A stretch of DNA of 64,000 bases, taken from contig WOGZ01000048.1 of NCBI GenBank assembly GCA_009733775.1, forward strand, positions 62,001-126,000. Reading direction: 5' to 3'. Shown in pieces: positions 13,101 through 24,640 of this stretch (positions are counted from its first letter, which is position 1; the number at the start of each line of letters is the position of its first letter). Below the pieces are notes generated by a model. The model made no database searches and was not told the origin of the DNA. It saw nothing but the letters and a program-made list of their open reading frames with translations. Position numbers and translations under genes: made by a program. Source of the DNA: Alectoria sarmentosa. Lineage: Eukaryota > Ascomycota > Lecanoromycetes > Lecanorales > Parmeliaceae.

Positions 13101-13188
13101 TTACATATTTGAAAGTCCGACTAAAGACGGCATCGGCGATTGATATCAGACCAGCAATGCTGGCCGAGACGGAGAGGGGATCCGCCAT
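7125..13188 (-). CDS. Helo_like_N-NACHT-ankyrin STAND protein (NLR-like receptor)
   Basis: Four exons on the minus strand, 13188-11882, 11769-8729, 8672-8232 and 8179-7125, join in frame to 1947 residues. Introns are 112, 56 and 52 nt with GTAAGT, GTAAGG and GTATGA donors. The N-terminus (MADPLSVSASIAGLISIADA) matches the fungal N-terminal domain of STAND proteins (Helo_like_N). A NACHT NTPase follows, with Walker A GIPGAGKT (233-240) and Walker B MIVVDALDEC (334-343). The junction at the first intron restores GMFRWVVCQMDHL, typical of the family, then a winged-helix-like part (LPPTLHATYELILQRV). From about residue 690 to the end are many ankyrin repeats, such as TPLHFAARKGQTQVIELLI. Known relatives act in non-self recognition and programmed cell death; the role here is inferred. 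No break is seen. Confidence 0.92.
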
Positions 13189-14344
13189 TGCTCTTTTTGG
13201 TCGAAAGTTAACGATGTGGACTGATGTGTGAGAGTCGAATATTCAATGCGACTTGTTTTATGCTAGAAAAGAGAGCGAGTAATGATTGGAGTGGCTGGCC
13301 CTGTGTGAGTAGAAGGGGAAAGAGCGGAATTTTGGATATATGTAGAGAACAAGGCTGCAGCTATGGCAAATGGACGCTACAAGCCCTTCCAACGCTCGTA
13401 AATTCCGCCCGTAGGGCGGCCTTGCGGGCCATTTTGGGCACTAGTTAGTATGTAGTCAGTCCTTGCCGTCTGAGCGCATCGGATCATCGCTAGTCAAGAA
13501 GCACAGCCTCTGGGAATTTCATGAAGAACTCGACGGCGAGGCGAGGTGCATCAGGCTCAGACGCAGGCATACCATCACGCCAAGTTTTTGGAATGCGGGG
13601 TTCACGAAGTGAATCGGGCCCAAAACAAGGCAACCAATCACACCGAGGCATTTCATATGCAGGGTATATGTTAGAAGAGTCGATTGGATCGCGGCACACA
13701 AGGCTGAGAGTTGCTCGGCTGTGCGTGTTTTGTCATGCAGCCTCGCGTTGTCGAACATACTTTATAGAGTAATCGTCTGGATCGCTGCAGACTACTCTAC
13801 AGGACAAAATACTTACTCTGAGAGCTTGGCGGAAGAGCAATGTCGAAATTTGCCTGCGATTTTATATGCCCTGCTCCCTGACTTGGGGCGTCCGAAGCTT
13901 ACAAGCAAAGCTCGGTAGAGATAACCTAATCGTAGCACCACTATTCGCCATGCTCATTTGTATGTACCTCCGTAGATAGTCGGTAAGAATTTTATGACTG
14001 GCCTATCGCAGCGTTGTCCTAGAGTATGATTGTTTCAGCCATATCCATCCGTTATAGCTCAGACGCATTCAACAGTGCGAGAGTGGTAAAAGAGCAAGAG
14101 CTTGACCAACAACATTTGCCTAGTCTCGAAGAGGAAAGGTGGTACGGCAGAACTGTCCCACGCGAAGAGCCGAACCCTAAGTTCATAGGAACCAAGATCT
14201 GTCCTCGAGTCAGACCTCGAAAACATTGAACGTTTTATCTACTCAATTGCTTCATCCCCCATCGTTCCCTTCGACCCCTTGATCGATCCGCCTGTTGTCA
14301 CAGAAACACCACCATCTCAATTAAACCAACCAACCACCCCAACC
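13189..14344. other. Intergenic; possible short relic near 13.5-13.76 kb
   Basis: Upstream flank of the NACHT-ankyrin gene and of the FKBP gene. Two overlapping minus-strand frames at 13490-13758 look weakly protein-like (one holds EPDAPRLAVEFFMKFPEA), but they disagree in frame and match nothing I know. No other feature was seen. Confidence 0.4.
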
Positions 14345-14801
14345 ATGCACCTCACCCTCCTCCCCATTCTCTCCCTTCTCCTCCCCCTCGCCCTCGGCGC
14401 CGAAGTCACCACCGAATACACCATCCAGAACGACTGTAACCGCAAGACTCAGCGCGGCGACAGCATCTCCGTCCACTACCGCGGCACCCTCGCCGCCGAC
14501 GGCTCCGAGTTCGACGCCAGCTACAACCGTGGCAAGCCCCTGGACTTTACGGTTGGCAAAGGACAGGTCATCAAAGGGTGGGATGAGGGATTACTGGATA
14601 TGTGCATTGGCGATAAGAGGACTCTGACGATCCCGCCGGAGTTTGGGTATGGAGAGAGGGCGATGGGGCCTATTCCGGCGGGGAGCACGCTTGGTGAGTT
14701 GTTCGCTTTTGGTGGTGGTGGGGTGGGGGTGCTGATGTTGTTTGGTAGTTTTTGAGACGGAGTTGATGGGGATTGAGGGGGTGACGAAAGATGAGCTATA
14801 A
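14345..14801 (+). CDS. FPR2: FKBP-type peptidyl-prolyl isomerase of the ER (FKBP2-like)
   Basis: Catalyses cis-trans isomerisation of proline peptide bonds and probably helps folding in the secretory pathway. Exons 14345-14693 and 14749-14801 give 133 residues; the intron starts GTGAGT and ends GGTAG. Residues 1-18 (MHLTLLPILSLLLPLALG) form a signal peptide, followed by an FKBP fold with DSISVHYRGTLAADGSEFD, GKGQVIKGWDEGLLDMCIG and LTIPPEFGYGER. Splicing replaces a frame that would end in a glycine-rich tail and yields VFETELMGIEG, then the last four residues KDEL, an ER-retrieval signal. Size and order match fungal FKBP2/FPR2. The ATG at 14345 is preferred because it begins the signal peptide; the frame upstream has no ATG. 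Confidence 0.93.
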
Positions 14802-15972
14802 ATCTTGGGTTGGAAGTAGGATGTATGGGATATAGTGTCGGAGGCGGGTATGTTTCGATTCACCGTTTACTACGAACACGCGGAAGAAAACATGGACTAT
14901 CTGCTTGCTGTTGGATCTTTGATCTTGTAAAGTCCGTGTCGATTGAAGAGCGCCATCAATGGATGCCTAAGCCCTGCGCGATAATCGAGGGTTTGACTTG
15001 CAGCGAGTCTTTTCACATACTCGGAATTCTTGGGGGAGGCAGTGGTGTGTACCTCGTAGCCTGTAGCTGCGGTGAATTGAATAGCATTGTCACCGACTCT
15101 TCAGGAAACTGCCCAACAAGCAGTGCCTTCCATTGTGCTTTCGGGATACGGTAGGATATTTCAATGCGAGGTAGTCTCTGTTGAATTAATCGCTCCATAA
15201 GACAATCAATTAAGTAAATCATGAGCACATGCATGGCCTCAGCTGCCACAGTCTGTCTGCATTACACCTTGCTACATAGAAAATATCTACACTTTTACAT
15301 TCTACAATGCAGAAGCCTATTACTGATTCATACCCCTACGTATGGCTAATCACTAATCCATGCTCCTTTTCTGGGTGTAGGGATATGATTCAGTAAGATG
15401 GGGTATGAATGTGGAATTGAACCATTCATTGGGGTATGGCGTAGTAGTTTGCCCTTTCTTGTTTCATGATCGGTTTGCTGAAGCTTTGGTCCGAGGGTCC
15501 CTCGAGTCATCCAATACCAAGACGCTGCGTTCTGCTGGATGTCGACTTGATGCGTCCGCCTTGCCACTCATGTCAGAGACAGGCTCTTCATCCACAAAAG
15601 GCTTGAGCAACCAACCATCTCTTAATCACGCACAGCCATGCAACGCGGTCGTTCCAACTTCCCAGTCATGCGACGGAGGCTACGAGATAGCGGCCGGATT
15701 CAAAAACGGGCCTGCCCGAAAGCTCCGGGGGCTCAGGGGCTAGCGCTGTACACTGACCTAGTTGTCGTCATTAAGACAAGGCTGAAATGCACTTCTCCAA
15801 CTCTCCTCGACTCTCCATCCTTTCTTAAAAACGGCTTGAAATCCCTGAGATTGAGAGCAAGTACACGCCGATGAATTTGGTAGACTTTCATGATTTACAT
15901 GATTGCCGGAATGTGAGAGACATAAGAGGATGGAAACTGACATGGCAGTGAGGTGGTGTCTCAAATAATTGT
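14802..15972. other. Intergenic, no supported gene
   Basis: Downstream of the FKBP gene. Short frames on both strands have no ATG-plus-splice support or recognisable motif. No gene is called. Confidence 0.5.
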
Positions 15973-16057
15973 AGCGTATTCAAAACCAGTTGGAATGTCT
16001 TGGCACTTTTCGTCGCTGCCCCCCCCATACATTTTTGTACTGTAGCACCAACATCCG
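15973..16057 (+). repeat. Left arm of the inverted repeat
   Basis: Matches the reverse complement of 16389-16459. It includes a run of 8 C facing a run of 8 G in the other arm. Confidence 0.7.
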
Positions 16058-16388
16058 TTAATATCATCGATACAATCAAATAACAAGTGTCGCAAATAAT
16101 CGAATTTATACAAGTCTCAACCCTATAATTATGTCTCCCGCACGCATAAATGTTTTCATATCATCGAACGCACCTTCATCGCTTCGTATTCGCAACAATA
16201 ATCGCTTTTTTACATTTTTTGAAATAACCTCTGCTCAAGAGGCTCAAAAATAAATCTTTATTCAAAAATAACGTAAAAAGGATACAACGCGTATTATAAT
16301 TTTATAGATCGTAAATAAAAATGCAAGGGAGATAATGAATAACGTTATTCATTAGCAAAATAAGCGCAAAGAGATAAGGTACGTTGTC

Positions 16389-16459
16389 CGATGTTGGTGC
16401 AGTACAAAAATGTATGGGGGGGGCAGCGACGAAAAGTTCCAACTGGTTTTGAATACGCT
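16389..16459 (-). repeat. Right arm of the inverted repeat
   Basis: Reverse-complement partner of 15973-16057, shorter by two small gaps. Confidence 0.7.
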
Positions 16460-17152
16460 AATTGCCGAGGTTTATCATCAGTAACTCCATTACGAACAAG
16501 GAAACTCGTTACGTCTGGCCGAATCTTGAACAACTGCAGCGGACACGCCACAGTGACGCCAGCTCTCAGTTCCTTATCTGAAACGCAAAATTTACTACGA
16601 ATTTCTGAACTATTGGGCCTTCATGCTGCTCTATGGCATTAAGGTTACGGCTGAGGAAGTGAGATCTGCTGCTGCTGCTGCTCTGATGCGGTCAGCATGT
16701 CTGGATGGAGTTGCTCGGCCGACACTTGGCCATACTTGAAGATGCTGGAACTCCATCTTCTCACGTTTCAGGCTCTATGGAGCCTAGCATGGTCCTACTT
16801 AGCTCTGTCTCTGACTCTTCAATTCTCTTGCATGACCAACAGAACAGAGTAGTGTTATAGACCTTTAGGCGCCTGAAGGAATAGGAATCAGCGACGTGCA
16901 TCGGCGAGCTCAGCCTTGAAAAACGTGAAACCCAGCTGACTGTTTACTGCAGGGACGGCTCACGCCATTTATGCATTAGCAAGATTGCATTATTCCACTA
17001 GCCTGCCTTGCTCAATATAACATGCGTAGGCGGTGAGAGTTCAGAAGACTGAAGATAAGTAACGCATGTCTTATTATTTCGTGATGGGAATGCATTCTGC
17101 CATACATTCTTTCAACTCCACTGTTTAGAATCCTGCAGAAATTCGCGTTGGT
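16460..17152. other. Intergenic with a short GCT repeat
   Basis: No supported gene. A short (GCT)n stretch lies near 16662-16682. The rest is the upstream flank of the lectin-like pseudogene. Confidence 0.45.
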
Positions 17153-18771
17153 ATGGCATCGACTGTTCACGGATACGGCAGGATTGTCACTTCAGGTGAT
17201 GGGTTGGAAGTTGATCCGAGCGCGATTGGATTCCATCAGCTACCAGAGTCGCTAGGGATCGAAGCTACACCAGGATAACTTGGTCCTAGCCCTGGACCTC
17301 AAACACTGCCAATTCCACAAAAAGAGCTTGCTTTGGATAGAACAACGACAGCTCAATCCCAAATAGCTAGCCCTTCCGACCTCAAGATCCCATCCGGGAG
17401 TCGTTCATCCCCGAAATCAAAACGTTTGCTACCTTTAGTCATGGCTGCGATCATCGTAGTTGTCATAGTATTGGCACTTGCAATACCCTTGGCAGTACGG
17501 CTGAAAAAGCCTTCCAAACCGTATGTCAGGACCGTTACTCTCGTGGACACAGCTAATTGTTCTAATATTTGCATAGGAGCTCTCCGGTCAATTCAAATTC
17601 TACCACTCGGATCTCGACTGAATTACCTACCTCCGAAGCTTTCAATGGAACTGCTCTCGCGTTTACAAGCGTGGATATTACGAGTGTACCTGATCTCAGT
17701 CTTTTCTATCAAGACTACAATTCCTCAATTCACCGATTACACAGCATTGAGCTCTCATCATCCACAGGTGGCTTTCCCTTCGTTGCCTCAAATGCAAGAA
17801 ATGCCACACCGCTGACCACTCTCACCTACCCAACTAATAATGGGGCGCTAAATGTAAGATTGAACTTACTCACTGTATACGATCCATCGTTGACGACCTG
17901 TTAGTCTCACCTGTACTATATCGACATCGACGACACATTGCAAGAGCTGTACAGTACCGACAATCTCCTGACTTGGCAGCTCGGATCTCTTGGCGACTGT
18001 AATATCACGGCATCTGTTTCATCCACGGCCCTGACAGCCTTCTTCAGCGACCACTGGCTTGGCCAAGACGGAAACAGCACAGGAATTCGTCTATACTATG
18101 GGGCGCCCGACAACCAGATCCATGAACTTGCATTGTTTCCGAACGTCGGCTCACGTTACTTCTCACAGTTCATTTTTTCCGGCACCAACGGTAACGCTGG
18201 GTTTTCGTCTGCTTGGTGGGACGGACCAGGATTGGGAAATCTTTATTGTTCGATGAAAACAACAATTTTCAAGTATGGTCCAATAACTTCAACGACACCA
18301 ACGACACCACTCAGCCTGCATCGTACGGTAAATGGGTAGAAGGTGAGTTATGGCCATCCCCAATTGGGATCCGTCCTCACCGTGTTGACAGAGACCAATG
18401 AGGCCAATTATCCCGTAAAAGCGAATACAGCTCTGAGCTTCGGCGCCGTCGGGACCGCCAGCACATCCCCGAATTCCGCCCGAGACCAACTGTGCTTCCA
18501 ACAGACGTCGAGCGACATCAAGTGCTCGCCTATCTCGCCGTCAGACGGTACCCTCCTGCCTCCATCGGACGTCTCGGACACCGAGCCTGCACCAGCCGTA
18601 CCCGGCTTTCAGATCCCGCAGCCGGGAAGCGCGCTCTTGGCCGCGTGGCTACCCACACCGGGCACTTTTCCCTGGGAGCTGAATATCTTCTACCAAATTG
18701 ACAGCGGAGACCTCACTCAGTACGCGGATGCCACGGGGACTTGGGTCAACACCACCTTACCGACAAGATGA
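17153..18771 (+). pseudogene. Broken gene for a membrane-anchored lectin-like (fucose-lectin type) protein
   Basis: Reading from the ATG at 17153, the frame MASTVHGYGRIV... meets an in-frame TAA at 17276-17278 and then continues in the same frame into a Ser/Pro-rich segment and one membrane helix (VMAAIIVVVIVLALAIPLAV, about 17440-17499). Two introns (17521-17576 and 17854-17904, GTATGT and GTAAGA donors) restore frame. The outer part holds IRLYYGAPDNQIHELALF, reminiscent of the strand repeats of fungal fucose-specific lectins, so an extracellular beta-propeller is likely. A one-base frame change near 18249-18255 and another near 18340-18345 are needed to reach the C-terminal part, which ends at a TGA at 18769-18771. 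One stop and two frame breaks indicate a pseudogene, unless the assembly carries indels. Confidence 0.65.
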
Positions 18772-19639
18772 AAAGAGTGCGACGCCGATCCACAAGAGTC
18801 TTTGTCAAACACTGCAACTTCCCCTCGAATCGTCCCCACGCGCAACGTGAATCCCGTGATTGATTTAATGATACGAAATTCCCGGTCCGCCACGTTTGTT
18901 ATTTTCCGGGGGGCAAAAATCGTAACGGATCGCCTGTTCTGCCTTCTCAGTAGGAGACTTATCGAAATTCGTCATGTTGGCATGGAATACTCGATAGGAT
19001 ATCGTCCTGTTGAGATGGAATCGTCGGTGGTATATAGCCGGGCCGCTCGCTTGCGCAATCAATGATCAGACGGTCATTGCTGTTGGAAATTACACCTCTC
19101 CCAGACCAGTGTCACGATTCCAGCCCTAGCCCTCATGCTAATGTTACCGTGGATCTACAGATGCACCGTTTGAGTGATTCGTCTGCTGGCTAGGATGCGC
19201 GGCGGGCCGGACAACAGCTTCAAGATTGGAAGTCGGAAGGATGGTGTGATATATAGATAGCCTCGAGAGTCACGAACGCCAGACTTGGCCTTGGAGAATC
19301 TGCCAGTTTGGATGTCATTCGGGCTCGCATCCGCAAACAATAGAGAGCTACACTCCTCAAAAAAAAAAAAGGGGGGGGGGGTCAAAAGTAGGTTCAATTG
19401 ACGTCTGCAAATTCCAAGGGCGCAGTCCGAGCGATGTCCGTCCAATCTATCAGAATTTGGCCCCCCTGAGATCCCAGTCGCCTCGTATTCCGAAACACCT
19501 GATTTCGTTACTGTATATACTATGTGGTCCCAGAGACTTCTGGAGCAACCCATTCATCCTTCTTGAATAGTTCAACACAATCCTTTCAAGCCCCAAACCC
19601 TCTTCCATCGTCTCCAGTCATTGGTTTCGTATTTATGGG
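18772..19639. other. Intergenic with an A12-G11 tract
   Basis: No supported gene. A run of 12 A (19359-19370) is followed directly by 11 G (19371-19381), a pure purine tract. The remainder is unremarkable 3' flank between the lectin-like relic and the membrane protein gene. Confidence 0.45.
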
Positions 19640-22011
19640 TTACCCATGATGCATAGCCACAGGCTCGACTCCGAACCCCGATTCCTTGTCACCCATCAGA
19701 CTCTCATTTTCCGGCGATCTGGTGGACACACTCCGACTCTCGGAATACCTCCGCCCACGCCCTAACCGGGGATGCGTGGTATCGACTCCTTCGGGCACCC
19801 CTATCAAATCCCCCTTCTTCATCAACGGCACAGAATTAGCTCCTCCAGTCCAGTGGCCTTGCCCGGCTTCCTCATATGCCAATCTCTGAAGCTGTAATTT
19901 CCCGTCCAGCGTCCATTGTAGGCTCTTATATTCCTTCCATTTCAACCATTGACGGAGGAATTCCATGACCGTAGGCAGCACTAGGCTGGTAGAAATGAGC
20001 GCGGCGCCCAGAATCAGGATAATTGCAAGACCCAGCACGGAGAAAGAGATGGTTCCACTCGAGCTCTTGACGAATTGATTCTTGCACATCTTCTCCTGCA
20101 TTTTGGTTGGCTTGCTCAAATACATTCCGTCAGGTATGTAGCCCGGCCCAGTGGCGTATTGAATGACCCTTTGTTGTAGCTTGGCCATGGAGACGGCAAA
20201 CCAGGAGCTGACTTCCGTCATCCATTGATTGTTCGGGAGAGCCACTTGGTCAAGGTCGTTCACGGTTTCGGAAGCCCGCAAGGCGTTGGCTCCACGTGAG
20301 TGGACGCTATTGAAGGTTGTGAGGAAATAGGTGATGAGGTCAAGTCGTAATACAGTCACCATTTGAGCCTGATTGAGACTGATCTTGTTCTCCCGAAGTG
20401 AGTGGGACGCCAGGGTAACCGAGGTCAAGGGTGTGCATTGCTTGTTCGTTGGGTTGCAGTATTGGTGTTGATCAGTACAGGCGAGAGCGTAGACCAACTG
20501 ATTCGACGTGTAATAAGTGAGGTTGCTGCCATCAAAATTAATTGGCGGAGATGGGGCAGTGGCAGCATAGAAAGGATCTGTGACAGGCGCCTCGTAGAAG
20601 ACGGAATTAGGGGCGAGTAGAAAGAGAGATACATCGGCGTCGGTGCGATTGAGGGCATCGACGGGTTTCCAAGCGTTAGTACTCGCTCCTGCGAAATACA
20701 CAATGGATCTAGGATTAGACGATCAGTCAAGATACTAGATCGTTCCATAGTAGGAGAGCTCACGTGAGCGAGTAGCTATTACTTCCCAATAGATTATGGG
20801 TGTCGTATTCGTATGTGTGATTGGCTCTTGGAAGAAACGGACCGTAGTCAAACTGCTCCAACGTGTCACCGTATGCGGGTTCAGTGGAATTAGTGTCATT
20901 GAATAGTCTTGCATAGGCTTCGGTGTGGATGGGGGAGCCTAGTGGTTCTCTATATCAGAATTTCTTCTTCGGGATAGAATCATAAATCGTGAGACAGCTT
21001 GCAGGGTTCAATCTGCTCCCGGAATGTGGCCTGCAACACAATACAAGACAGGGATCAGGCATGAAAGGCTGAAGCTTACATGTTGTGACTTTGCGGTATT
21101 GGACCCGCTCAGACTTCGGTGCATTGATCCCGAGTGCTTGGTGTGAATCAATCTGGCCGGTGTCCATCTCATAAGCAGAAGAGTCGCCGTAAAAGCACAG
21201 GTCGTTTGTAAAAGGACAAGTGGCATTTTGGTTGACGGTCCAAGGTAGCTGCTGTTGAGGATTTTGCGTGCATTGCAAAAGATTCTGCAAGTTTCCATAG
21301 CAGGCCCGCGAATATGTGGTAGCCGCAAGGGTGTCATTGACATCCACAGAAATAAGGGCAGCCGAAGCCTGGTGACTGCCGATGTTAGTGGACTTGAGAG
21401 ATCCGCAATCTGAAGACCTAATCAAGGTTTCATTTCCGGCTGCTTTGGTGACTTCCGAGGAGAAGACGCCGGCGAGCCCTTCGCAATTTGGGAGTCAGCG
21501 CTGCTTTGTGAAGGCGACGACGACAGTGAAGAGACACTCCTAGGGAGCGAGATCGGCCTCTTGCTCTCCTGGTATGCCTTGCACCATAGGCTGAGTGTGC
21601 GATGAAAAAGATCCTCTCAACAATGTACGTACCAAACAGGACAAAATTGAAAAGAGCGAGAGCTACTAGCGGCAAAGTTTGTGTGAACGATCTGAGTGCA
21701 TGTTTCCTCCAGGACCAGATTAATCGAGCAAGCTCAAAAGACGCCCCAATCGGAGTTTCTGTGTTGCGGAGTATGGCTTGCTGTTGATGATGAATGCCAT
21801 CCTGAGGGTCGCGGGGGCTGCGGTGCTGGTGCAACGCATAGCTCATTATCTTCCAGCAAGAAGCACCGGCAGCTGTGACAAATATGCCGAGGAAGGCGGT
21901 AAGTAATCCGCCATCACGCTCGCTAAGGGTGGGAGTCGACCCAAGGATGGGTCCATGAGACCAATTGATCCATGGCCCTACATGCACATAAGCTGCAGCT
22001 GTTTGTGACAT
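19640..22011 (-). CDS. Large fungal membrane protein with N-terminal and C-terminal membrane segments, function unknown
   Basis: The minus-strand start at 22011 gives MSQTAAAYVHVGPWINWSH and a membrane helix (GGLLTAFLGIFVTAAGASCW). Exon 1 ends at 21633 (GTACGT donor); exon 2 starts at 21478 and restores GLAGVFSSEVTKAAGNETL. Exon 2 runs to 21080 and encodes a Cys-containing, N-glycosylation-rich outer region. The last exon, 20708-19640, holds the outer domain and a C-terminal helix (SFSVLGLAIILILGAALI), then a charged, Ser-rich cytosolic tail; it joins 20764 upstream through a 55-nt intron. Between 21030 and about 20900 I could not find an uninterrupted junction: a stop falls in each candidate frame, so either an extra non-canonical intron or a one-base lesion lies there. 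The architecture is common among uncharacterised fungal surface proteins. Confidence 0.7.
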
Positions 22012-23497
22012 TTTGGAATTGCGCTGAGCTCGTAAGAGAGATCAGAGGGACGGGTGAATTGGGGTACTATCTACAGGTAGGAATAGAGGTAGGAATAGGA
22101 TGAGAAGAGAAGTACTCTCAATATGAACATTGAGGAGAGACGACGGAAGAGCGAAGAGCCAGAACAAAAGAAAGTGCAGCCTGACTGAAGACGTGAGCTG
22201 AAGTTCTGCACCCACCCATCTCTTCAGCTCCCGGCTGCGTACATATTCAATTCCGACTCTAGACGCCCGGATGGCACTCACGAGTCGAGCAAGACGAGAA
22301 AGCGCACAGCTGTGAGGTGTGCTGTATCAGAGAAGGTACCTCGGTGGAAATGGAAAAACTAAAGCGAAGGTGCAAATCTTGGGATGCCATCTTCATTGCC
22401 ATGGCGTCGATAACGTGTCACCTTGACGACACCATGCGCTCCGCCCAAGGTGGAGACGGACAATTACAGAGGAAAGGATGCATACAGAGACTACGGAGTA
22501 AGAAAGTGGCCTCGATGAGAAATGAGAGTATTGGACGTGTAGTAAATTAAAGCTTCTAAATTTAGCTTGAAGGATACTTCGTACCTAGGTAAGGTATAGA
22601 AAGTAAAGTATCGAAGTGCAATTATCTAGTGTGAACTGCCAAGCCTCCAAGCTAATGTAATATTAGTGCCTGTAACCACATGAAATTAACTCAGCTAAAA
22701 AGCCATCCAGACTAATTACTAATAATTAATGTGACTAGGTACAAGTACTGTATAGGTATTCAAGCCCAGATATTACACTAATCCTCGGCCCCTTGACGGG
22801 TCATGGCGTCAATGCCAAGAAATAGCAGAACCAATGACAGACGCGCACAGCCGAAATCGAGACTTCACATTGCAACCCCCTCTCAATCAATAATACTCTA
22901 TTGACTTCACTCACATTTCAGCCTTGCTACGACTGACATATTTCATCTCACCCTCTCAATTCCTTTACAAGAACATACCATCTATGCCACAGCGATGGCT
23001 GCTTTAGGTGTACTTCCTCCCTTTGAGCGATCAAACGACTTTTCCAACGAGGCAAAGCGACGAGAATTGATCGAAGGATGACTTGTCGACACGCTTCCTC
23101 CGTACATCCATCTCACTTTCCAGCCTTGCAGCCAAGCAAAGACATGGATGATGGAAGAGTTGAAAAGCTCAAAACGGCTTCTTCACTCTGCATGCGCAAG
23201 GCTGATTTGCCGCCACTTTCAGCTGACCTTCCTCCACTCCCAGTCTCGATCAACCAAGCGCATTGAGCTAGCAACGCTCCCGCTCTCCAAATGGGGGCGA
23301 CAAGTTTGGCTTTTTCTCCTCTCCAAGTCATCTCGTCTCTCTTAGCCAAATTGGGGAGATAGCCTTGTGTACCATGTGAAGTCTTATAAAGGCGCGTTGC
23401 CCACCATGATACTTCCTTCTGTGTTGCTGTTGTCGCGAATTGATATTAACGTACCGCTGGTCATTTGTGCCTCCTATCAGGGCCCAAGTTGTTCAAT
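22012..23497. other. Intergenic, no supported gene
   Basis: The promoter side of two divergent genes, the membrane protein ending at 22011 and the MARVEL gene starting at 23498. Part of it (about 22550-22780) is AT-rich. The small frames show no recognisable protein. Confidence 0.5.
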
Positions 23498-24640
23498 ATG
23501 CACATCTACACTAGCGACAAGACTTCTGCCAGGTCCTTCCCGTGGCTCTGGTACCTGCGCCTTGTTGCGCTCATCTTCACATTCATCGTACTTGGCATCA
23601 CAGCGTCAAACTCTGCAACCTTCCACAGCATTGGATGCGACGCACCGGGTAAACTCAGCTACAACCTCGCCGTCGTATGTCCATATCCACATCGTTGGTT
23701 GAACGTCTGCTGACTTTAGTCCCAGTCGATCCTCTCCCTTATCGCCCTCTTCTATTTCATCCTCGCCTCGGGCCCCTCCCGCATCACCAGAATTCTCCCC
23801 TGGTTCATATGGGGTCAGCTAGCCCTTGATGCTCTCATGTTCATCTTCTGGCTCTCCGCTGGCGCGACCTCCAGCTATAGCTGCACCGACCTATGCAACG
23901 CTTGCGGCATTATCGATGGATACGTGTACTTCGACTCCGAGTCCTGCGAATGCTCTACATTATTCTTCAAACGAGATAGTTCACCAAGGCCAGTGAATGT
24001 TCTGCAACAGAGGAGGAGTCATTCAGGCGGAGGCAGCACAGATTCGACTGGAGGCGGATCAATTGCCGCGAAGCAGGCTTTTGATGCCATCATGACGTAA
24101 ACATACCCTCCTGAGGCTCAATCTCAACCAGACACCTGACCATTAGACAGGGTTCTCTTTGCCGTATTCATAGCTGCCGATCTCTTCTGGATCATCAACT
24201 CGCGCAGATCCGGTACCACTACAGCATCCGCTCCCACAATTGGGGCGCCAATGAATAATGAGGAGGCAGGCATGCCCGTTGGAGGAGGGGGAGCGCCAAT
24301 CTATACCCCGAAGCCAGGCTCCGAGTACAACAATCAATTGGATCCTCGGGGCGCATATACAGGCCAGTCAACCCAGAGCCAAGGCGGATCACCCCAGCTG
24401 CCAATGTCCCAGGAACCATATTCTGGAGGCCAATATTCTCAAGGTCAAGCTCAATATTCGAGCCAGACCTCATACCCTCAGGACCAGCAGATACCATTGC
24501 AGACGTACCCTTCGCCGCAAGGAGAGTACCCACCGCAATACGGAGGCCCAGTCCCCCAGCAGACTAGCTATCCCGAGCCTCCAAATGGCGTCTCGGAGAT
24601 GCACTCGCCTACAGAAGTGTCAAAGACCAATCATGTCTGA
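23498..24640 (+). CDS. MARVEL-domain membrane protein
   Basis: Exons 23498-23674, 23720-24096 and 24151-24640 join to 347 residues. The donors are GTATGT and GTAAAC, and the acceptors are TTTAG and GACAG. Four hydrophobic segments fit a MARVEL domain: LRLVALIFTFIVLGITA, ILSLIALFYFILASG, IWGQLALDALMFIFWLSAGA, and after the second intron VLFAVFIAADLFWIINS. The loop before the last helix is long, Cys-rich (CTDLCNACG, CECS) and then Gly/Ser-rich. The last 110 residues are a Pro/Gln/Tyr-rich cytosolic tail with repeated QYSQ/SYP-type units. Such proteins organise membrane domains or vesicle traffic in fungi; the specific role is unknown. The ATG at 23498 is the first ATG in the frame. Confidence 0.87.

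Larger units (their letters stand above)
15973..16459. mobile_element. MITE-like element with about 70-85 bp terminal inverted repeats
   Basis: The segment 15973-16057 reappears in reverse complement at 16389-16459. Shared blocks include AGCGTATTCAAAACCAGTTG, TTTTCGTCGCTGCCCCCCCC, ATACATTTTTGTACTG and CACCAACATC; the left arm carries two small insertions (about 9 and 3 bp). The roughly 330-bp interior is AT-rich and has no open frame. Long terminal inverted repeats around a short non-coding AT-rich core are what is expected of a non-autonomous DNA transposon. Target-site duplications are not clear, and a simple inverted duplication cannot be excluded. Confidence 0.65.

Noticed and set aside
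13490..13758. Two overlapping minus-strand frames of 69 and 79 codons
   Set aside because: Frames conflict, neither continues through a plausible splice, and nothing is recognised.
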